A stretch of DNA of 8,508 bases from Pauljensenia sp. (GCA_029983625.1 JASBZF010000066.1:1-8508); one strand, 5' to 3'. Counted from the stretch's first letter, positions 1 to 6,954 are shown. Numbers and translations are program-made. The notes: generated from the sequence alone by a model not told the origin.

Positions 1-1
1 C

Positions 2-169
2 CTCCGCCACATCCCCCCAGCAAGCAGCCTAGAAAACATCACCCAAAACACACACGTGTGTGTTCTTTCGGACTACCTCATTGCATGTTTTCTTTTAATT
101 TCGAGTCTGATACTCATGCGCTGGGCTGCCGGACGTTTCAGACGAACAGGGCTTTTCCTTCACGCCTAA
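2..169 (+). CDS. 3' end of a probable multi-pass membrane protein (possibly an ABC-2 type permease), partial
   Basis: An open frame enters from the left edge and runs 55 codons to TAA at 167-169. Its translation reads like the tail of a transporter subunit. A polar stretch containing PPASSLE comes first. A strongly hydrophobic segment follows at visible residues 24-39 (SDYLIACFLLISSLIL). The end is basic (RWAAGRFRRTG), with several arginines placed as in a cytoplasmic tail. ABC-2 type permeases commonly end this way, with a last helix followed by a short FRR-like tail, but no family signature can be proved from 55 residues. Another + strand frame is also open here for 67 codons, but its translation lacks any such pattern. 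The third-position GC content is only moderate. The call rests on the hydrophobic/basic pattern alone, and this could be a chance open frame. Confidence 0.42.
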   Translation, partial: LRHIPPASSLENITQNTHVCVLSDYLIACFLLISSLILMRWAAGRFRRTGLFLHA

Positions 170-202
170 AACTTCACGCCTCGCAGCAAACAAAACACGC
201 CT
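158..202. repeat. three direct copies of CACGCCT upstream of the iron-sulfur reductase gene
   Basis: CACGCCT occurs at 161-167, 175-181 and 196-202. The first two belong to a longer 10-bp match, CTTCACGCCT, at 158-167 and 172-181. The start-to-start spacings are 14 and 21 bp. The block overlaps the stop of the putative upstream gene and precedes the next gene by about 140 bp, so it could be a regulator binding array or simple local duplication. No known operator matches. Confidence 0.35.
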
Positions 203-341
203 GATCCATACTCTGCTAAGAGAAAGAATCCGATTCCCTCCACAGCACTCTCAGCAGTGTTCATGAGCCTTACGCCCCAAAGTGCCACAATGGGAGGGCT
301 CGCGCCGAAAGGGAGGCGCTCGACCCGAGAAGGAACACCTC
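170..341 (+). other. leader region before the iron-sulfur reductase gene
   Basis: This 172-bp stretch lies between the putative upstream stop and the chosen start at 342. It holds the CACGCCT repeats at its left end and the ribosome binding site at its right end. CATACT at 207-212 fits the TANNNT style of a -10 box only loosely, and I see no convincing -35 box at 17-18 bp upstream. GATACT at 109-114 is another weak -10 candidate further upstream. No hairpin that would act as a terminator for the upstream gene is obvious. Confidence 0.3.
328..334 (+). promoter_or_regulatory. ribosome binding site that fixes the start at 342
   Basis: AGAAGGA sits 7 nt before the ATG at 342. The alternative in-frame ATG at 282 has no comparable purine-rich site. 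It would also add a 20-residue charged leader in front of a natural membrane helix. Confidence 0.75.
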
Positions 342-2804
342 ATGCCCACTCCCATTCTCAGTGTCGTGTGCTGGGTCTTTGCTCTTTTCGCTACGCTCTT
401 CGGCTTCCTGTCCTTTGGGCGAGGCATCGCCCAACTGTGGAGGACCGTCTCAGCTGGAACCTCCGAGCCTGGCCGTCTCAGTCCCGTCCCCAAACGTCTG
501 AGCATGATGCTCACCACAGTTCTCAGTCACCGTGAGTTCAAGGGACGTCCCTGGGTGCGTTGTGCCCACTGGTTCGTCATGCTCTCCTTCCCCCTCCTTT
601 TCCTCACCCTTGTTACGGGTTACGCTCAATTACGAAACCCGCGTTTCACTCTTCCTCTTCTCGGGCATTTCCTCCCCTGGGAATGGCTGACTGAACTCTT
701 CGCCTGGACTGGTCTCCTCGCAATCGTCCTCCTCATGATCGTGAGAACTCGAGTCAATGCGCGTTCACGAAAACACACCTCCCCTTCCTCTGAGATTCCT
801 GCCGAAACTCTGGAGGCCACGCAACTCCACATGCGCGACGGCTCCCCCTCTCACCTCGCTTCCCGTTTCCTCGGATCAACCCGCTGGCAGGCGCGTTTTG
901 TCGAATGGGTGATCCTCCTCATCTGCGCCTGCGTCCTATGCCTGCGCGGCCTCGAATACGCTCTTCTCACAAGCGCGCCCTCACCTGAATCTTTCCCGCA
1001 GCTCTGGCACTTCCCACTCACCGCATGGATCGGCGCCCTCGCCCTTAAGGCCGGAGCTTCGACACAGGCAATCGCGAACACAATCGTGCTCTTCGCAACC
1101 GTGAAGATCCTTGTCTCAATGATGTGGATGATGGTCGTTGGCGTTCTCACCTCAATGGGGATCGCCTGGCACCGCTTCCTCGCCCTCGTCAATATCTATG
1201 CGCGCCGAAATCCCGACGGCACGAAGTCGCTCGGACCTGCTGACCATATGCTCATCAACGGCGTCCCCGTCACTTCGCCGGATATTTTCGACGATCTTCC
1301 TGAAGACACTGTTCTTGGTACTGCGACGGGTGCCGACCTGTCGTGGAAGACTCAACTCGACCTCTACTCATGTACAGAATGCGGGCGCTGTCAGGAACTG
1401 TGCCCGGCATGGAACACCGGAAAACCCCTGTCTCCGAAACTGCTCATCATGTCGATGCGCGACCATGTGGAATCCGCGTCGAAGAAGGAAATCGTGAGCC
1501 AGCAGATCGTAGATGCTCAGGTTCCCGGAGACCGTACCGCTGAGGACATCGCGGCTTCTGGTCACATCATGCTCGACAAAGGTGTGGACCCGAACCCGCA
1601 CTCGCTTGACCTGCTCGCAGTCCTTGCGGCTTCGGGAGCGACCGGCCCTGAAGGGGTCGCCGACGTTGCTGCTCCTCTTGTTCCCGATGTTGTCTCCGAG
1701 GAAGTTCTGTGGGATTGCACCATGTGCGGCGCTTGCGTGGAACAGTGCCCGGTCGATATTGAACACATCGATCACATTCTCGACTTGCGTCGTCAGCGTG
1801 TTTTGATGGAGGCGGCTTTCCCGCGTGAGCTCGGACGTGCCTTCCGAGGAATGGAATCGAAACAGAATCCCTATAACCAACCGGCACGTAAGCGTCTTGA
1901 CTGGGCAAAAGACCTTGATTTTCAGGTGCCCGTAGTCGGCGTGGACGTCAGCAGCGCCGCCGAGGTCGATTACCTTTTCTGGGTGGGGTGCGCCGGAGCT
2001 TTCGACGACAAAGCAAAACACACGAGCGCCGCGATCGCAGAACTTCTCCATACGGCGGGAGTGTCTTTCGCTGTTCTTGCTTCGGACGAGACCTGCACGG
2101 GTGATCCGGCACGCCGGGCGGGTAATGAGGTTCTGTTCCAGATGCTTGCCGCAGAGGCGATTTCCACTTTGACACAGGCGGCACCGAAGAGAATTGTGGT
2201 GTCCTGCGCGCACTGTTTCAACACGATTGCGGGAGAGTACCCCGAGCTTGGGGGCCGTTTCGAGGTCGTGCATCACACGCAGCTCCTGAATCGTCTCGTC
2301 CGCGAGGATCGTCTCACGCCTGTGCCACCTACGTGTGGAGAAGAGGCGAATGCTGTAGCTCGTCCCCTTCAGGTCACCTATCACGATGCCTGCTATCTTG
2401 GCCGTCACAATCGCGTGTATGAGCCACCGCGAGAGCTTGTCTCAGCTCTGCCCGGTGTGGATCTCATCGAAATGCCGCGTCACCGGGATCGGGCTCTGTG
2501 TTGCGGTGCGGGTGGCGCTCATGCGTGGTTCGAGGAGTCGCGCGGCACTCGGATCGCCGATGCGCGTATCGCTGAAGCGGCAATGACCGGTGCGGATGTG
2601 GTGGCGACAGCCTGTCCTTTCTGTTCGCAGATGCTTGCGTCAGCTTCGGGATCTTCAGCGGGATTCTTGCCGAAAACTTTGGCCGCTACCGCAGAGAATG
2701 CGGGTGACGAGGGCGAGGCAGCGGCACTTCCTGAGGTCAAAGATGTCGCTGTGTTACTCCTTGAGTCTGTGCGTCGCGGTTACAGCAAAGACACAAGGGA
2801 CTAG
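342..2804 (+). CDS. membrane-anchored (Fe-S)-binding heterodisulfide-reductase-like oxidoreductase (EtfD / Rv0338c type)
   Basis: This 820-aa protein has a membrane N-terminus and a cytoplasmic iron-sulfur body. Hydrophobic helices lie near residues 5-31, 76-96, 116-136, 186-208 and 244-276. His76 and His277 sit at helix ends as possible haem ligands (inference). Two ferredoxin-type 4Fe-4S motifs follow: Cys344-347-350-354 (CTECGRCQELCP) and Cys459-462-465-469 (CTMCGACVEQCP). Two CCG domains come next. The first has Cys550, Cys585, Cys622 and Cys625, and its middle motif is ETCTGDPARR, with one Cys instead of two. The second is complete: Cys684, Cys720-Cys721, Cys758 and Cys761. This order matches the M. 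tuberculosis Rv0338c family, reported there as a membrane dehydrogenase that takes electrons from electron-transfer flavoprotein. Transfer of electrons from a soluble flavoprotein to menaquinone is therefore likely, but the partner is not in the window. A GlpC/lactate-oxidase-like role is the alternative. The gene appears monocistronic and converges on the next gene. Confidence 0.87.
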   Translation: MPTPILSVVCWVFALFATLFGFLSFGRGIAQLWRTVSAGTSEPGRLSPVPKRLSMMLTTVLSHREFKGRPWVRCAHWFVMLSFPLLFLTLVTGYAQLRNPRFTLPLLGHFLPWEWLTELFAWTGLLAIVLLMIVRTRVNARSRKHTSPSSEIPAETLEATQLHMRDGSPSHLASRFLGSTRWQARFVEWVILLICACVLCLRGLEYALLTSAPSPESFPQLWHFPLTAWIGALALKAGASTQAIANTIVLFATVKILVSMMWMMVVGVLTSMGIAWHRFLALVNIYARRNPDGTKSLGPADHMLINGVPVTSPDIFDDLPEDTVLGTATGADLSWKTQLDLYSCTECGRCQELCPAWNTGKPLSPKLLIMSMRDHVESASKKEIVSQQIVDAQVPGDRTAEDIAASGHIMLDKGVDPNPHSLDLLAVLAASGATGPEGVADVAAPLVPDVVSEEVLWDCTMCGACVEQCPVDIEHIDHILDLRRQRVLMEAAFPRELGRAFRGMESKQNPYNQPARKRLDWAKDLDFQVPVVGVDVSSAAEVDYLFWVGCAGAFDDKAKHTSAAIAELLHTAGVSFAVLASDETCTGDPARRAGNEVLFQMLAAEAISTLTQAAPKRIVVSCAHCFNTIAGEYPELGGRFEVVHHTQLLNRLVREDRLTPVPPTCGEEANAVARPLQVTYHDACYLGRHNRVYEPPRELVSALPGVDLIEMPRHRDRALCCGAGGAHAWFEESRGTRIADARIAEAAMTGADVVATACPFCSQMLASASGSSAGFLPKTLAATAENAGDEGEAAALPEVKDVAVLLLESVRRGYSKDTRD

Positions 2805-2842
2805 CGCTGCGTAAGTTCACGTACACAAACTGAGACGAAGCT

Positions 2843-2862
2843 CGGCTCCTCACGAGGAGCCG
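2843..2862. terminator. hairpin between convergent genes, possible bidirectional terminator
   Basis: CGGCTCCTC and GAGGAGCCG form a perfect 9-bp inverted repeat around AC. In RNA the innermost pair would open to give a 4-nt loop. It lies 38 nt after the reductase stop and about 100 nt beyond the stop of the opposing membrane-protein gene. No run of T follows on either strand, so this would be a GC-rich terminator of the U-poor kind often seen in actinobacteria. Confidence 0.55.
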
Positions 2863-2966
2863 GGGCGTGTCGGGTGCGTTGCGTAACGCCTGGAAGTCGT
2901 GAGTGTGCGTGCAAAAACGCTGAGTTACTGCGGGAAAATACGGGAAGAACAGCTGACTTCACACTG

Positions 2967-3878
2967 TCAGGCAGTGCGCGCGCGAAAAGCTCGGCGGATG
3001 ATGCGACGGAATTGTTCTTGCGTATCGATCATCGGCACCCACCAGCGATTCCAGGCGCGGATACCCAGAAGCGCTCCCACTGCACCGACGATTCCTGAAA
3101 GACTCACAGCAAGCAGCGTCGCATAACCGGCTGCGATGAGAAGTGTTCCAATAGCGGCAAAGAAAAGGGCACCGAAGCCCCAGATTTTCTTGGCGGCGCG
3201 AAGACAAAGGTGTTTCTTCGCCAGAGTCGATGCCGTAAGGATCGCTGCCGAGCAGAACGCCAGTCCGAGAATCAGGACCGGTACTGTGCCGAAAGCGAAG
3301 GAAGAAAAAGCGGCAGAGATGATCCATGCTGTCCACATCGCGATGAAGAGCGCGAATCCTGAGTGACGATATCCGCGTCTGGACAGAACATTCCAGGCTG
3401 CAAATACCATGAGAACCGCGCCAATAGGTGAAAACAGTCCCAGGACGATAGTCGCCACAGTGGACATCGGACCCGCAGATGTTGCCAGAAGTGTCGTGAC
3501 ACCTGGGATCGCGAAGTGTCCTGAGATGTTCGCGGCGAAAAGCGCCAGCACGGCGGCGGCAATCAGAAGTAGCGCGTAGCTTCTGGTGCCGATACGTCCC
3601 TGCGGGAGTGCCGCCGTTATGAAAGGAATGTTGTAGTCACGGGTATATGCTGAGAAAGCAGCTGTGTTTCCTTCCCGATTAGCCGGACGTTCAGCGCGTT
3701 CAAAGCGCGGATGCGGCGACTGCGGGAAGTGTGGCATTGTTGAATCCGCATCCGAAGGCGACCTCGTTGTGAAAGGGTTCCCGGCGTATGTGCCGCGTTC
3801 AGCGGTAGGCACCTCGTCCTCGAAGATGAGTTCGACTTCTCGGATTTCTTTCGTTTCGGGCGTGGGGTCGTTGTTCAT
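2967..3878 (-). CDS. unrecognised membrane protein with a long polar N-terminus and about six helices
   Basis: I do not recognise this 303-aa protein. Residues 1-100 are hydrophilic. They include an acidic patch (ELIFEDEVPTAE, about 16-27) and a Pro/Ser/Arg-rich stretch, so this part is probably a disordered cytoplasmic tail. Hydrophobic segments follow at about 101-117, 141-162, 174-196, 198-219, 232-250 and 252-273. The C-terminus is basic and Trp/Arg-rich (AWNRWW near 275-280, then RRIIRRAFRAR). No catalytic motif, ABC signature or signal peptide is visible. The start at 3878 is chosen because GGAAGGAG lies 6 nt upstream; the ATG at 3920 in the same frame would place that site inside the gene. 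It follows the 441-aa gene by 91 nt on the same strand with no obvious promoter between them, so it is probably the last gene of the dcd cluster. Confidence 0.75.
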   Translation of the reverse strand: MNNDPTPETKEIREVELIFEDEVPTAERGTYAGNPFTTRSPSDADSTMPHFPQSPHPRFERAERPANREGNTAAFSAYTRDYNIPFITAALPQGRIGTRSYALLLIAAAVLALFAANISGHFAIPGVTTLLATSAGPMSTVATIVLGLFSPIGAVLMVFAAWNVLSRRGYRHSGFALFIAMWTAWIISAAFSSFAFGTVPVLILGLAFCSAAILTASTLAKKHLCLRAAKKIWGFGALFFAAIGTLLIAAGYATLLAVSLSGIVGAVGALLGIRAWNRWWVPMIDTQEQFRRIIRRAFRARTA

Positions 3879-3884
3879 CTCAGA

Positions 3885-3892
3885 CTCCTTCC
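3885..3892 (-). promoter_or_regulatory. strong ribosome binding site of the membrane protein gene
   Basis: On the minus strand GGAAGGAG is followed by 6 nt and then ATG at 3878. It is the best Shine-Dalgarno match in the window and decides against the upstream ATG at 3920. Confidence 0.85.
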
Positions 3893-3969
3893 AACGGCTT
3901 TTCTCATTCCACTCGTTCAAGCTGAAAAGATGCTGGACGTGAGCTGTGATGGGACTTGCGAAGCGGCGA

Positions 3970-5295
3970 CTATTCGATCACAGCCTCATCCTCAAGCCCC
4001 ACGAGGAAACCGTCTTCGTCAATGACGGAACCGCCGAGCGCACTGACGATAATTCCAGCGGCATTTTCAATGTCCCGCGCGGAACGCAGCCGCTCCAAGC
4101 GACGCGCCCGAGACAAGGCGGAAGGCACGCTCATTGATTCTTGGGGAATCCACCTAAGCTGGTATTCGATGATGACCCCCGTCGCCCACGCTTCCCAACG
4201 CAGAACCTGCGGAGGGGCTGCTACGGGTTGCACTTCGATCATGAGTTCAGAACGATTCCCCACCGGGATCAGCAACGCATAGCCGGACACAACTTGCGGC
4301 GCCTGCACTGTGTGCGTATCCTGCCCGCAGTTTTCACCTGTCACCGCAGTTTTCGCGCCCAAAGCTTTCTCACCTGAAGCTTTCGCGCCCGAAGTTTTCG
4401 CCTCCGGGCACGAAGTCGCAGTGTCTTTCAGGATTGTTTGCTTCGCGCTCGTTACGGGCTTTTGCAAACTAAGAGGCACATCGCGAGAATCCACGATCTG
4501 CGGAAAATCCGCGTGGAGAAGATCAATCAGCTCGGCGGGATCCAACCATCTTGACGTGTAAATCGCTAATGACACCGCAGAATCTGGGTCAGGTTGAAAC
4601 ACGCGCCCAGAGTCTGCGATCCGCAGGGCACCTGAGAGTCGGCGAGCGATTCGTTTAAGCGCCAGAAGAACCCGATATTCAAGGCCGAGGGGTAGCCCTT
4701 TCGGGAAGTAGGGTGCCCATTCGTCAATACCCGCAAGTTCAGCGGGAATAGCTTGACGTTGAAGGGATGGGCAGTGCAGGATCCATGCTTTTGTCATTGC
4801 CGAGGGCGTACCCAAAGCGTGACGAGTCGCAGTGTCAATTGCCCAGGGCCCTTCAAGGCGCGCCTGCGCGGTCAGATGTAAACGCCCAGCTCCCATCCAG
4901 CACGCTTCATCCCAGATGGACAGGGCGAGGGCTTCAATTTCTGCAGGATCTACCTCTTCAGGCAAAAGAAGAAGATGGTGTGAGTCTGCGTCTTCTTGCC
5001 TCAGTACTTTCGCCGGTTCGCTTGTGCTGATTGGCGCTGAAATCGGCGCGAAGGCATCGGTGCGCGTGACGCCTGTGTCGGAAACGGTAAAGGCGGTCGA
5101 ATAGTCTTGGATCAACGTGAAGGCCGCAAGTGATGTGGAGGTCAGTTCCGAAGAATCACCCAGGCTGGGCGATGCGAGGTCCGGCACGGGGGCCGAAGCG
5201 TGCGCCATCCGATCGCGCACAGAGGTTCGTTCTACCGGCGCCGCCCTCGTCTTTTTTCTTTGCTGTCCCAGGATTTCTTCGCCTTGATCCGTCAT
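3970..5295 (-). CDS. unrecognised 441-aa protein translationally linked to dcd
   Basis: I do not recognise this family. The protein is soluble-looking, with no signal peptide or membrane helix. Residues 1-100 are Ser/Thr/Ala-rich and probably disordered. A folded-looking region spans about 108-275, with Trp-containing stretches (SIWDEACWMGAGRLHL at 126-141, DEWAPYFPKGLPLGLEYRVLLALKRIARRL at 191-220 in part) and a SRWLDPAELIDLLHADFP segment. A low-complexity Lys/Ala/Gly linker lies at about 297-316 and is built from 5-residue units. A second folded region spans about 335-441 and starts with GYALLIPVG. It ends in a basic helix (SRARRLERLRSAR, about 394-407) and an acidic tail (VIDEDGFLVGLEDE). 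The ATG at 5295 lies 4 nt after the dcd stop, and its ribosome binding site is weak, which suggests translational coupling. An internal ATG at residue 30 has no better site. Confidence 0.72.
   Translation of the reverse strand: MTDQGEEILGQQRKKTRAAPVERTSVRDRMAHASAPVPDLASPSLGDSSELTSTSLAAFTLIQDYSTAFTVSDTGVTRTDAFAPISAPISTSEPAKVLRQEDADSHHLLLLPEEVDPAEIEALALSIWDEACWMGAGRLHLTAQARLEGPWAIDTATRHALGTPSAMTKAWILHCPSLQRQAIPAELAGIDEWAPYFPKGLPLGLEYRVLLALKRIARRLSGALRIADSGRVFQPDPDSAVSLAIYTSRWLDPAELIDLLHADFPQIVDSRDVPLSLQKPVTSAKQTILKDTATSCPEAKTSGAKASGEKALGAKTAVTGENCGQDTHTVQAPQVVSGYALLIPVGNRSELMIEVQPVAAPPQVLRWEAWATGVIIEYQLRWIPQESMSVPSALSRARRLERLRSARDIENAAGIIVSALGGSVIDEDGFLVGLEDEAVIE
4349..4408 (-). repeat. four 15-bp in-frame tandem repeats coding a Lys/Ala/Gly linker
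   Basis: Units at 4349-4363, 4364-4378, 4379-4393 and 4394-4408 follow the pattern G[CT]TTTCGCGCCCGAA with substitutions. The first and third agree at 13 of 15 positions. The period is five codons, giving PEAKT, SGAKA, SGEKA and LGAKT in the 441-aa protein. This is probably a flexible linker that grows or shrinks by slippage without breaking the frame. Confidence 0.8.
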
Positions 5296-5299
5296 GGAT

Positions 5300-5881
5300 T
5301 CATCTTTCGATTCTGATCCTGGAGAAGCGCAGGTGAGTACGTGAGGGGGTCGGCCCTCGCTGCCCCTGGTAGTGAGATCCGAGGCTTTGGGAGCCGTAGG
5401 GGTGTTCTGCGGGTGAAGACAGGTTAAAGAAGCAGAGTTGTCCGACTTTCATTCCCGGATACAGGAGGATCGGCATGGTTGCCGTGTTGGACAGTTCCAG
5501 GGTGACGTGTCCTGAAAATCCGGGGTCGATGAACCCCGCTGTGGAGTGCGTGAGCAAGCCGAGGCGTCCGAGTGAGGATTTCCCTTCGAGGCGGGCCGCA
5601 ATGTCGTTCCCGAGGGTCACTTTTTCGTAGGTGGAGCCGAGGACGAATTCGCCCGGATGGAGGACGAAGGGCGCGTCGGGGCCGACATCGACCTGGTGTG
5701 TCAGTTCAGATTGATCGAGTGCAGGGTCGATCACCGAGTAGCGGTGGTTGTCAAAGAGTCGGAAGAGCCTGTCGAGGCGCACGTCGATGCTCGCAGGTTG
5801 GATGAGAGTCCGGTCGAGCGGGTCGAGCTGGATCCGGCCAGAGTCAAGTCCGGCTCGGATATCACGATCGGAGAGCAGCAT
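5300..5881 (-). CDS. dcd: dCTP deaminase, probably dUMP-forming (bifunctional)
   Basis: Dcd deaminates dCTP. The actinobacterial type also hydrolyses the dUTP formed, giving dUMP for thymidylate synthesis. The 193-aa product is close to the usual 190 or so residues. The family landmarks are all present: MLLSDRDIRAGLDSGR at the N-terminus, IQPASIDVRLD at 27-37, GKSSLGRLGLLTHSTAGFIDPGF at 100-122 in part, the catalytic Glu129 in HVTLELSN, PGMKVGQLC with Gln148, and the C-terminal HPYG and YQGQRGPTPSR that close over the nucleotide. ATG at 5881 is chosen because the family begins exactly at MLLSDRDI. The frame stays open to an ATG at 6010, which would overlap mutY and add unrelated residues. No good ribosome binding site precedes 5881. 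GACAAT (minus strand, 5893-5888) sits 6 nt before the ATG and could be the -10 box of a nearly leaderless transcript. dUMP formation is inferred from similarity to the mycobacterial enzyme. Confidence 0.96.
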   Translation of the reverse strand: MLLSDRDIRAGLDSGRIQLDPLDRTLIQPASIDVRLDRLFRLFDNHRYSVIDPALDQSELTHQVDVGPDAPFVLHPGEFVLGSTYEKVTLGNDIAARLEGKSSLGRLGLLTHSTAGFIDPGFSGHVTLELSNTATMPILLYPGMKVGQLCFFNLSSPAEHPYGSQSLGSHYQGQRGPTPSRTHLRFSRIRIER

Positions 5882-5932
5882 AGGGCGATTGTCCCACATG
5901 CTCAGAATCTGTGATCCCATTAGGCTGTGCGC
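5882..5932. promoter_or_regulatory. 51-bp divergent control region between dcd and mutY
   Basis: The two start codons face away from each other across 51 bp, so both promoters must lie here or inside the opposite gene. For mutY, TAGGCT at 5921-5926 fits an actinobacterial TANNNT -10 box only 6 nt before GTG 5933, and the AGG within it at 5922-5924 could instead act as a ribosome binding site 8 nt from that GTG. For dcd, GACAAT on the minus strand (5893-5888) is a -10 candidate. No good -35 boxes are visible. Confidence 0.35.
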
Positions 5933-5956
5933 GTGAACGACTCGGTGAACGACTCG
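5933..5956 (+). repeat. perfect 12-bp tandem duplication at the mutY start
   Basis: GTGAACGACTCG is present twice in direct succession, at 5933-5944 and 5945-5956. It encodes (M/V)NDS-VNDS. Each copy begins with an in-frame GTG, so the gene carries two equivalent candidate start codons. Confidence 0.9.
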
Positions 5957-6889
5957 TCTTTGTCCGTCACTCCTGCCGCCCTCGATGAGCTTCGTACACG
6001 GCTTGTCCACTGGTTCCAGGTGAATCGGAGGGATTTACCGATGCGCGCCGCACACGTGAGTCCTTGGGGGACTTTGGTGGGTGAGGTGATGAGTCAACAG
6101 ACGCCGATGCCGCGTGTCCAGCCTTTTTGGCAACGCTGGATGAAACTCTGGCCGACTCCTCGTGAGCTCGCTGCGGCGAGCCCGGCGGATGTTCTTGTCG
6201 AGTGGGGTACTCTCGGTTATCCGTCGCGGGCGCTGCGTTTACGTGAGTGTGCGATTGTGATCGCAGCTCGGCCCGACGCTCAGGTGCCCGCTACCTATGA
6301 GGAGCTGTGTGTCCTTCCGGGGGTCGGGCCGTATACGGCTTCCGCTCTTCTTTCTTTTCAGTTTCACGCGCGGATCGCCGTCCTCGATACGAATATCCGT
6401 AGGGTTCTTGTGCGAGTGTTTCGGGCCGAGGAAAGACCCGCATCCTCGGCACCGTCGAAGACAGAACGCAGGCTTGCTGATTCTCTTCTTCCCGTGGATG
6501 GGATTGCCTGCGCGCAGTGGAATCTTGCACTTATGGAGTTCGGTGCTCTGCTGTGTCGTCAGAAGAATCCGTCGTGTGTGTCCTGTCCGATTGTGGAGTT
6601 GTGCGCGTGGACGAGGGCGGGGCGGCCAGTTGCATCAGTGAAGCTGCGCACGCAGGCGTGGAAGGGTACTGACCGTCAGGCACGAGGGCGTGTTTTAGCT
6701 GTTTTACGTGAGGGTCATGCGCTCGGTGCTTCTTCGCGTGTGGTGCTCACCCGAGCTGAGGCTTTGGAAGCGGCGCGTTTGCCTCAGGCTGATCCGAGGC
6801 AGGCAGAGCGTGTCCTAAAGGCTCTTGTCGCTGATGGGCTTGTTGTAGAAGATGAGGGTGGGATGATCTGTTTACCCGGTGCGTATTAA
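5933..6889 (+). CDS. mutY: A/G-specific adenine DNA glycosylase MutY
   Basis: MutY removes adenine paired with 8-oxoguanine and so prevents G:C to T:A changes. The 318-aa product shows the catalytic Glu51 in GEVMSQQT, the helix-hairpin-helix LPGVGPYTASALL at 128-140, and the catalytic Asp152 in VLDTNIRRVL. The 4Fe-4S cluster motif Cys208-x6-Cys215-x2-Cys218-x5-Cys224 is intact. The C-terminal 75 residues (GTDRQARGRVLAVLR, then RAERVLKALVADGLV) look like the short winged-helix-like ending typical of actinobacterial MutY, instead of the longer NUDIX-like 8-oxoG domain of E. coli. GTG is the only type of start available. GTG 5933 is preferred over GTG 5927 because AGG lies 8 nt upstream. A second copy of the same start at GTG 5945 comes from a 12-bp duplication and could also be used. 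Confidence 0.95.
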   Translation: MNDSVNDSSLSVTPAALDELRTRLVHWFQVNRRDLPMRAAHVSPWGTLVGEVMSQQTPMPRVQPFWQRWMKLWPTPRELAAASPADVLVEWGTLGYPSRALRLRECAIVIAARPDAQVPATYEELCVLPGVGPYTASALLSFQFHARIAVLDTNIRRVLVRVFRAEERPASSAPSKTERRLADSLLPVDGIACAQWNLALMEFGALLCRQKNPSCVSCPIVELCAWTRAGRPVASVKLRTQAWKGTDRQARGRVLAVLREGHALGASSRVVLTRAEALEAARLPQADPRQAERVLKALVADGLVVEDEGGMICLPGAY

Positions 6890-6891
6890 GG

Positions 6892-6932
6892 CCCTGCGGA
6901 GGGGAGGAAGCTCCTCCCCTCCACAGGGTTCT
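6892..6932. terminator. strong hairpin terminator directly after mutY
   Basis: The stem GGAGGGGAGGA (6898-6908) pairs perfectly with TCCTCCCCTCC (6912-6922) around a 3-nt loop. After one C/A mismatch the outer CCCTG (6892-6896) pairs with CAGGG (6924-6928). TTCT follows, a weak U-tract. The outer stem begins 2 nt after the mutY TAA. With its symmetry it could also stop transcripts arriving from the opposing permease gene. Confidence 0.8.
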
Positions 6933-6954
6933 ATCAGCTCCGAGCATCGGATGG

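Noticed and set aside
47..64. Perfect 18-bp palindrome AACACACACGTGTGTGTT
   Set aside because: It is an alternating CA/GT stretch, which forms palindromes easily, and it falls inside the likely coding tail of the upstream gene, so an operator role is not supported.
282..341. 20-residue extension of the iron-sulfur reductase from ATG 282
   Set aside because: The added segment is highly charged, has no ribosome binding site, and ATG 342 has AGAAGGA at good spacing before a membrane helix.
1368..2408. 346-aa open frame on the minus strand
   Set aside because: It is antisense to the Cys-rich reductase gene, whose motifs are unmistakable, and its translation shows no domain pattern.
2962..2976. 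Small hairpin CACTG-TCAGG-CAGTG over the membrane-protein stop codon
   Set aside because: The 5-bp stem is too weak to call a terminator; the hairpin at 2843-2862 is a better candidate.
5882..6010. N-terminal extension of dcd to an ATG at 6010
   Set aside because: Dcd proteins begin at MLLSDRDI; the extra 43 residues do not resemble the family and overlap the start of mutY.
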